Shown: piece after piece, positions 61,205 to 64,000 of the stretch
Position numbering within the stretch: position 1 is the stretch's first letter
Layout of the letters: every line of letters starts with the position of its first letter
Origin: Ktedonobacter racemifer DSM 44963
GTDB lineage: Bacteria; Chloroflexota; Ktedonobacteria; Ktedonobacterales; Ktedonobacteraceae
Direction: 5' to 3'
Assembly (NCBI RefSeq): GCF_000178855.1
Contig: NZ_ADVG01000001.1
Span: forward strand, 2,889,481-2,953,480
DNA length: 64,000 nucleotides
The notes under the pieces: generated by a model
What the model saw: the letters and a program-made list of their open reading frames with translations, nothing else
Databases searched by the model: none
Told to the model about the DNA's origin: nothing
Translations under genes and position numbers: made by a program

Positions 61205-61366
61205 GTAACTACACACATCCTTTCTGGACTCGTAGAGAAGTATATCTTATGCTTCTTTCTGCCTGACCTCATTGTAGCAGGAATGTGGCGGCGAATAAAA
61301 CGCATGTACTATAATGGCAGTCCGATAATGATTGTCCAGCTCTTACCAACAGACGGAGAGATGCGC

Positions 61367-62161
61367 ATGTTTGATGTTACCCCACTCGATCTGCTCGTCC
61401 GCCCCCTTGTATTGGCCGCCGCTGAAGTTTACTACAAACATACCCGGCCCTGGTTTATCGCCCTGGCCCTGCATGGCTCAGCCTACAAGGGCGGCTATAT
61501 CCCTGGATGCAGCGACATTGATTTTAAGCTCTTTTTGCGCGGAGAGGCTCTCTCGTTCTATGGCGAACTTCCTTTAGCGATTGGACAAGCCATTCAAGAA
61601 GACCTATCGTACATCAATCCAGCCCCCTTCCAATATTTCCAGACCTATATTCTCACTGTTGAGGCGGGAGGAAACCGCCCCGATGACTGGTCCAGGCCCA
61701 TCCCCGGCACCTATCATATGCTGGCTGGAAAACTTCCCGCCCAGGAAATGAGCGAGACCGAAACGCTGGAGAAATGTCGCGCCACCCTGAAGCGCCTGCC
61801 CAAAGCTATCAGCAAGCCAGCCGAAGACATGCTCCACCACGGGGCTGGCAGGCTTGAACGCTCCGTCCGCTTTCTCTGCACCAACGTCTGGCCTATCCTC
61901 TATAGCTATCTTTCCATCGAGACAGGCCAGCCCTTCGCCATCTGGAGTCTCCCCAAGGACAAAGTGCTCGCCCTCCTACCAGAGAACCAGGCCCCCGGCC
62001 GGGCCATACGCCACTTCCACCAGCAAGTATCCAGCTATTTCTCCCAGCCACATACTACCCGAGCGGCCCTACAAACCATCTCCGCAGGCGTCCACTTCCT
62101 CCAACTCATCGACGAACGCCTGCGTACGCAACCCACCTGGACACAACAGAAAGAGAACTGA
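61367..62161 (+). CDS. Nucleotidyltransferase-fold protein
   Basis: About 264 residues; the ATG at 61367 lies 8 nt after GGAG, though the in-frame ATGs at 61361 and 61328 are possible. The polymerase-beta-type nucleotidyltransferase motif is seen in LHGSAYKGGYIPGCSDIDFK (GS ... DID), with a third acidic residue not identified by eye. The C-terminal half is helical (VRFLCTNVWPILYSYLSIET). It could be an aminoglycoside-type or tRNA/unknown nucleotidyltransferase. Its stop overlaps the next start (TGATG), so the acetyltransferase is co-translated and may act on the same substrate. Confidence 0.65.
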   Translation: MFDVTPLDLLVRPLVLAAAEVYYKHTRPWFIALALHGSAYKGGYIPGCSDIDFKLFLRGEALSFYGELPLAIGQAIQEDLSYINPAPFQYFQTYILTVEAGGNRPDDWSRPIPGTYHMLAGKLPAQEMSETETLEKCRATLKRLPKAISKPAEDMLHHGAGRLERSVRFLCTNVWPILYSYLSIETGQPFAIWSLPKDKVLALLPENQAPGRAIRHFHQQVSSYFSQPHTTRAALQTISAGVHFLQLIDERLRTQPTWTQQKEN

Positions 62162-62640
62162 TGAGCTATCAATTCCATGCTATGAGCGATAAAGAAGCTC
62201 AGGCCATCTCTACATGGCATTACGAGCCACCATACGACTTCTACGATCTGGAGCAGGACCCTGAAGATCTGGCAGAATTCCTCTCAGCAGAAAAGCGCGC
62301 CGAGAGATACTTTGTGGTCTATGATGAGCAAGGACAACTCATTGGCTTCTTTGTCTTCACGCCAGGCGAAAATGGCGTGCTTGAGATAGGTCTGGGCTTG
62401 CATCCCGATCTCACAGGGCATGGAACAGGCAGCCACTATATAACTGCCGGCCTGGACTTTGCCCATGACCACTTTCGCCCTACAACATTCGCGCTACGCG
62501 TCGCGGCCTTCAATACACGTGCAAAAAAAGTCTACGAGCGCGCTGGTTTTATCCCACGCTACACCTATGAGCAACACACAAACGGAGGTGCCTTCCCTTT
62601 TGTCTATATGACAAAAGCCGTAAAAAATAGCCCTGAATAG
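62161..62640 (+). CDS. GNAT N-acetyltransferase
   Basis: 159 residues, start overlaps the previous stop. GNAT motifs: QAISTWHYEPPYDFYDLEQD at the start, GFFVFTPGENGVLEIGLGLH, the acetyl-CoA loop HPDLTGHGTGSHYITAGLDF and NTRAKKVYERAGFIPRYTYE. The W-HYEPPY start is typical of the subgroup acting on amino acids or small amines. Linked to the nucleotidyltransferase-fold gene. Confidence 0.85.
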   Translation: MSYQFHAMSDKEAQAISTWHYEPPYDFYDLEQDPEDLAEFLSAEKRAERYFVVYDEQGQLIGFFVFTPGENGVLEIGLGLHPDLTGHGTGSHYITAGLDFAHDHFRPTTFALRVAAFNTRAKKVYERAGFIPRYTYEQHTNGGAFPFVYMTKAVKNSPE

Positions 62641-62769
62641 CGTCATGAACTATCAGAGGGAGCGCGCTACGGGGGGGCTGCACTGGGGGAGAGCTGCGCT
62701 GTTGGGGCTGCGCTGCTAATGTTGTTTAAAAAATAACCCGAGAATACCAGACGGAACATCTCTTATTAT

Positions 62770-63082
62770 CATAGGTGCCCGATGGATGATTTTGCTGGGA
62801 AATGTTGTCCAGACACGTTGCCCAAAGAGAAGAAACCATCCCACGAAATGGCTTCCCAAGCCGGTAGGGACCAGCTTTAGCGCGTCCGAACGCCATTTAT
62901 GGCAGTGCGGCGCAAGCCGGTTTTGGCCAGTGAAGAAACACCCTTTAACGCGACATGACGCAAGGGAACGCTTCGGGCTGCGCCCACAGGCGATTAATCG
63001 CCTTCGGACGCGCTGAAGCTGGTCCCTACCGAGAGGGCGCGTTCCTCAATTTCCCAGCAAAGTCATCCATCGGGCATCCATG
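62770..63082. mobile_element. Nested foldback (MITE-like) element
   Basis: Outer arms 62776-62803 and 63049-63076 are 28-bp inverted repeats (TGCCCGATGGATGATTTTGC...) with one mismatch. Inside, 62863-62890 and 63003-63030 form a second 28-bp inverted pair (GGTAGGGACCAGCTTTAGCG...) with one mismatch. The centre has several small hairpins. No transposase; a nonautonomous element or structured RNA. Confidence 0.6.
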
Positions 63083-63200
63083 TTTCTTCCGCATATTACA
63101 CTCTTAAAAGAGTATGAGCAGTGCCATCCCACAGGCATTCTCGGATTAATTTTTAAAAGAGCATAAGCACGCGCTTATATATCATGATACGAGGGATGTC

Positions 63201-63304
63201 ACATGTAGACGCATGCTTTAGCAGCGCAGCCTCCCTCGCAACACGGCTTCCCTCAGCAGCATACCCCGTACCATGATATGTAGACGCGTGCTTTAGCAGC
63301 GCCG
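63201..63304. repeat. Two direct copies of a dispersed repeat
   Basis: ATGTAGACGC(A/G)TGCTTTAGCA(GCGC) occurs at 63202-63227 and 63277-63302. The region CATACCCCGTACCAT-ATATGTAGACGCG also matches the centre and right arm at 19585-19626. Confidence 0.65.
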
Positions 63305-63598
63305 TCCTCCCGCTGCGTCGGTCTAATAGCTAGAAAGTTATATGCAGGCAAGCAGATGTATGCCTGGAAATATCCTGCTTGTTTAATAGCTTAACAGCCT
63401 CAACACACGCCAGGCCAGGGAAAAACCGCACAGGTAAGTGGTATAATACACATACCATCTGCTGAAAGCGCCTTAGGTTTAAGCCTTTTTATTACCTCGC
63501 CCCACTATGCTGAATTTGTGCTGGCGATATTAAGAATAGTAGTGAATAGGCAACGATTGCTAGCAAAGGACAGTTACTGCCAAACGGATTTCTCATTC

Positions 63599-64000
63599 AT
63601 GGGCATAAAGCAAAAACTGCGAGAAACAGGATATATAAGCTCATCACTAGCCAGGCGTGTTACAGAACTATTCAAAGGAGATGACCCGTTGGAAGGTTCA
63701 GTCCAACAGGAAGAGGCAAGCTACCAGGAGGTGCGCGCGTTGCGTGTGCGTATTGCTGAGCTGGAGAAAATACAGCAGGAACAGAACCTTGCCCTCCACC
63801 AGGAAAAGGAGGCTCGCAAGGCGTTAGAAACACGCCTGCATACGCTCCTGAATGAGCGTGATCGCCTGATAGAAGAGCTTACTGAGGCCCAGGACAACAT
63901 CAATGCCTTGCTCGATGCCAACCAGCGCATGGATGAATTTTTAGGCATCGCCAGCCACGAACTACGCACGCCTTTAACGACTATCAATGGCAATATTCAG
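63599..64000 (+). CDS. Sensor histidine kinase (3' partial)
   Basis: The frame runs off the right edge. Start is either the ATG at 63599 or the TTG at 63689, which has AAAGGAG about 9 nt upstream. A long coiled coil (YQEVRALRVRIAELEKIQQE to EAQDNINALLDANQRMDE) leads straight into the HisKA dimerisation domain with the phosphorylated His in FLGIASHELRTPLTTINGNI. No membrane helix is seen, so it may be cytoplasmic. The ATPase domain lies outside the window, as would a response regulator. Confidence 0.85.
   Translation, partial: MGIKQKLRETGYISSSLARRVTELFKGDDPLEGSVQQEEASYQEVRALRVRIAELEKIQQEQNLALHQEKEARKALETRLHTLLNERDRLIEELTEAQDNINALLDANQRMDEFLGIASHELRTPLTTINGNIQ

Larger units (their letters stand above)
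62641..63598. other. Gene-free region with repeats
   Basis: Nearly 1 kb without supported genes. It holds a G-rich low-complexity stretch (62655-62725), a nested foldback element (62770-63082), two copies of the dispersed ATGTAGACGC repeat (63201-63304) and, near 63441, GTATAATAC, a possible -10 for the downstream kinase. A frame open from 63395 joins the kinase but has no clear start before 63599. Confidence 0.45.

Noticed and set aside
63721..63993. Minus-strand ORF at the right edge
   Set aside because: Antisense shadow of the histidine kinase coiled coil, which has clear HisKA motifs on the plus strand.

Overview
The window reads as chromosome of a soil-type Chloroflexota bacterium, most likely a Ktedonobacteria relative. 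This is inferred from gene content and style: moderate-to-high GC genes with AAAGGAG-type ribosome sites, GTG/TTG starts, a zinc-ribbon/Ser-Thr kinase/WD40 fusion, YtxH-type proteins, many GNAT acetyltransferases, several insertion-sequence families and a group II intron. No rRNA, tRNA or CRISPR was seen.

Layout. 1-1.4 kb: two related membrane proteins with Pro/Gln/Tyr-rich tails. 1.4-9.5 kb: a membrane-anchored extracytoplasmic protein, acetate kinase, two RimJ-like acetyltransferases, an S9 peptidase, a YtxH-like protein and an ECF sigma factor. 9.8-23.6 kb: a Rieske/DUF2231 protein, a methyltransferase, an MscS-like channel protein, a flavoprotein of the disulfide-reductase fold lacking the usual disulfide, a lipid kinase, a PAP2 phosphatase, a secreted phosphatase-superfamily protein, a PPOX protein, a DHA2 exporter and the kinase/WD40 receptor. 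23.8-25.6 kb: a solute-binding/VWA lipoprotein broken by one frameshift. 25.7-29.4 kb: a TnpB (IS200/IS605-type) element whose tnpB is split after codon 12 by a 2.38 kb group II intron; both the intron protein and tnpB also carry frameshifts.

29.4-35.7 kb: a compact type II polyketide-like locus: a SnoaL-fold protein (divergent), an alpha/beta-hydrolase-fold protein without its Ser and His, KS-alpha, a chain-length-factor-like KS-beta and an FAD monooxygenase, closed by two hairpins. No ACP or acyltransferase is visible. 35.7-43.4 kb: an FGGY kinase, uracil-DNA glycosylase, an aldo/keto reductase, a class V aminotransferase, and a three-gene operon (DUF2089, SHOCT-like, DUF4097-like with a poly-Pro stretch). 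43.5-44.7 kb: an IS630-type element with an A8 frameshift site.

45.3-56.9 kb: three tandem large MacB/FtsX-type permeases (the first frameshifted near its end) and two ATPases, one with a C-terminal AbrB-like tail. 57.5-59.1 kb: an IS4-type element with about 67 bp terminal inverted repeats. 59.2-64 kb: three GNAT acetyltransferases, endonuclease III, a nucleotidyltransferase-like protein, a parS-like 16-mer, a nested foldback element and the start of a histidine kinase.

The most unusual whole-window property is about 19 long, mostly perfect inverted repeats (arms 15-36 bp, often no loop) between genes. Each has its own unrelated sequence. Some lie where a terminator is expected, others sit just upstream of genes, and one is inside the first codons of the FAD monooxygenase. 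Separate dispersed repeat families (a REP-like two-hairpin element in three copies, and two other pairs) are also present.
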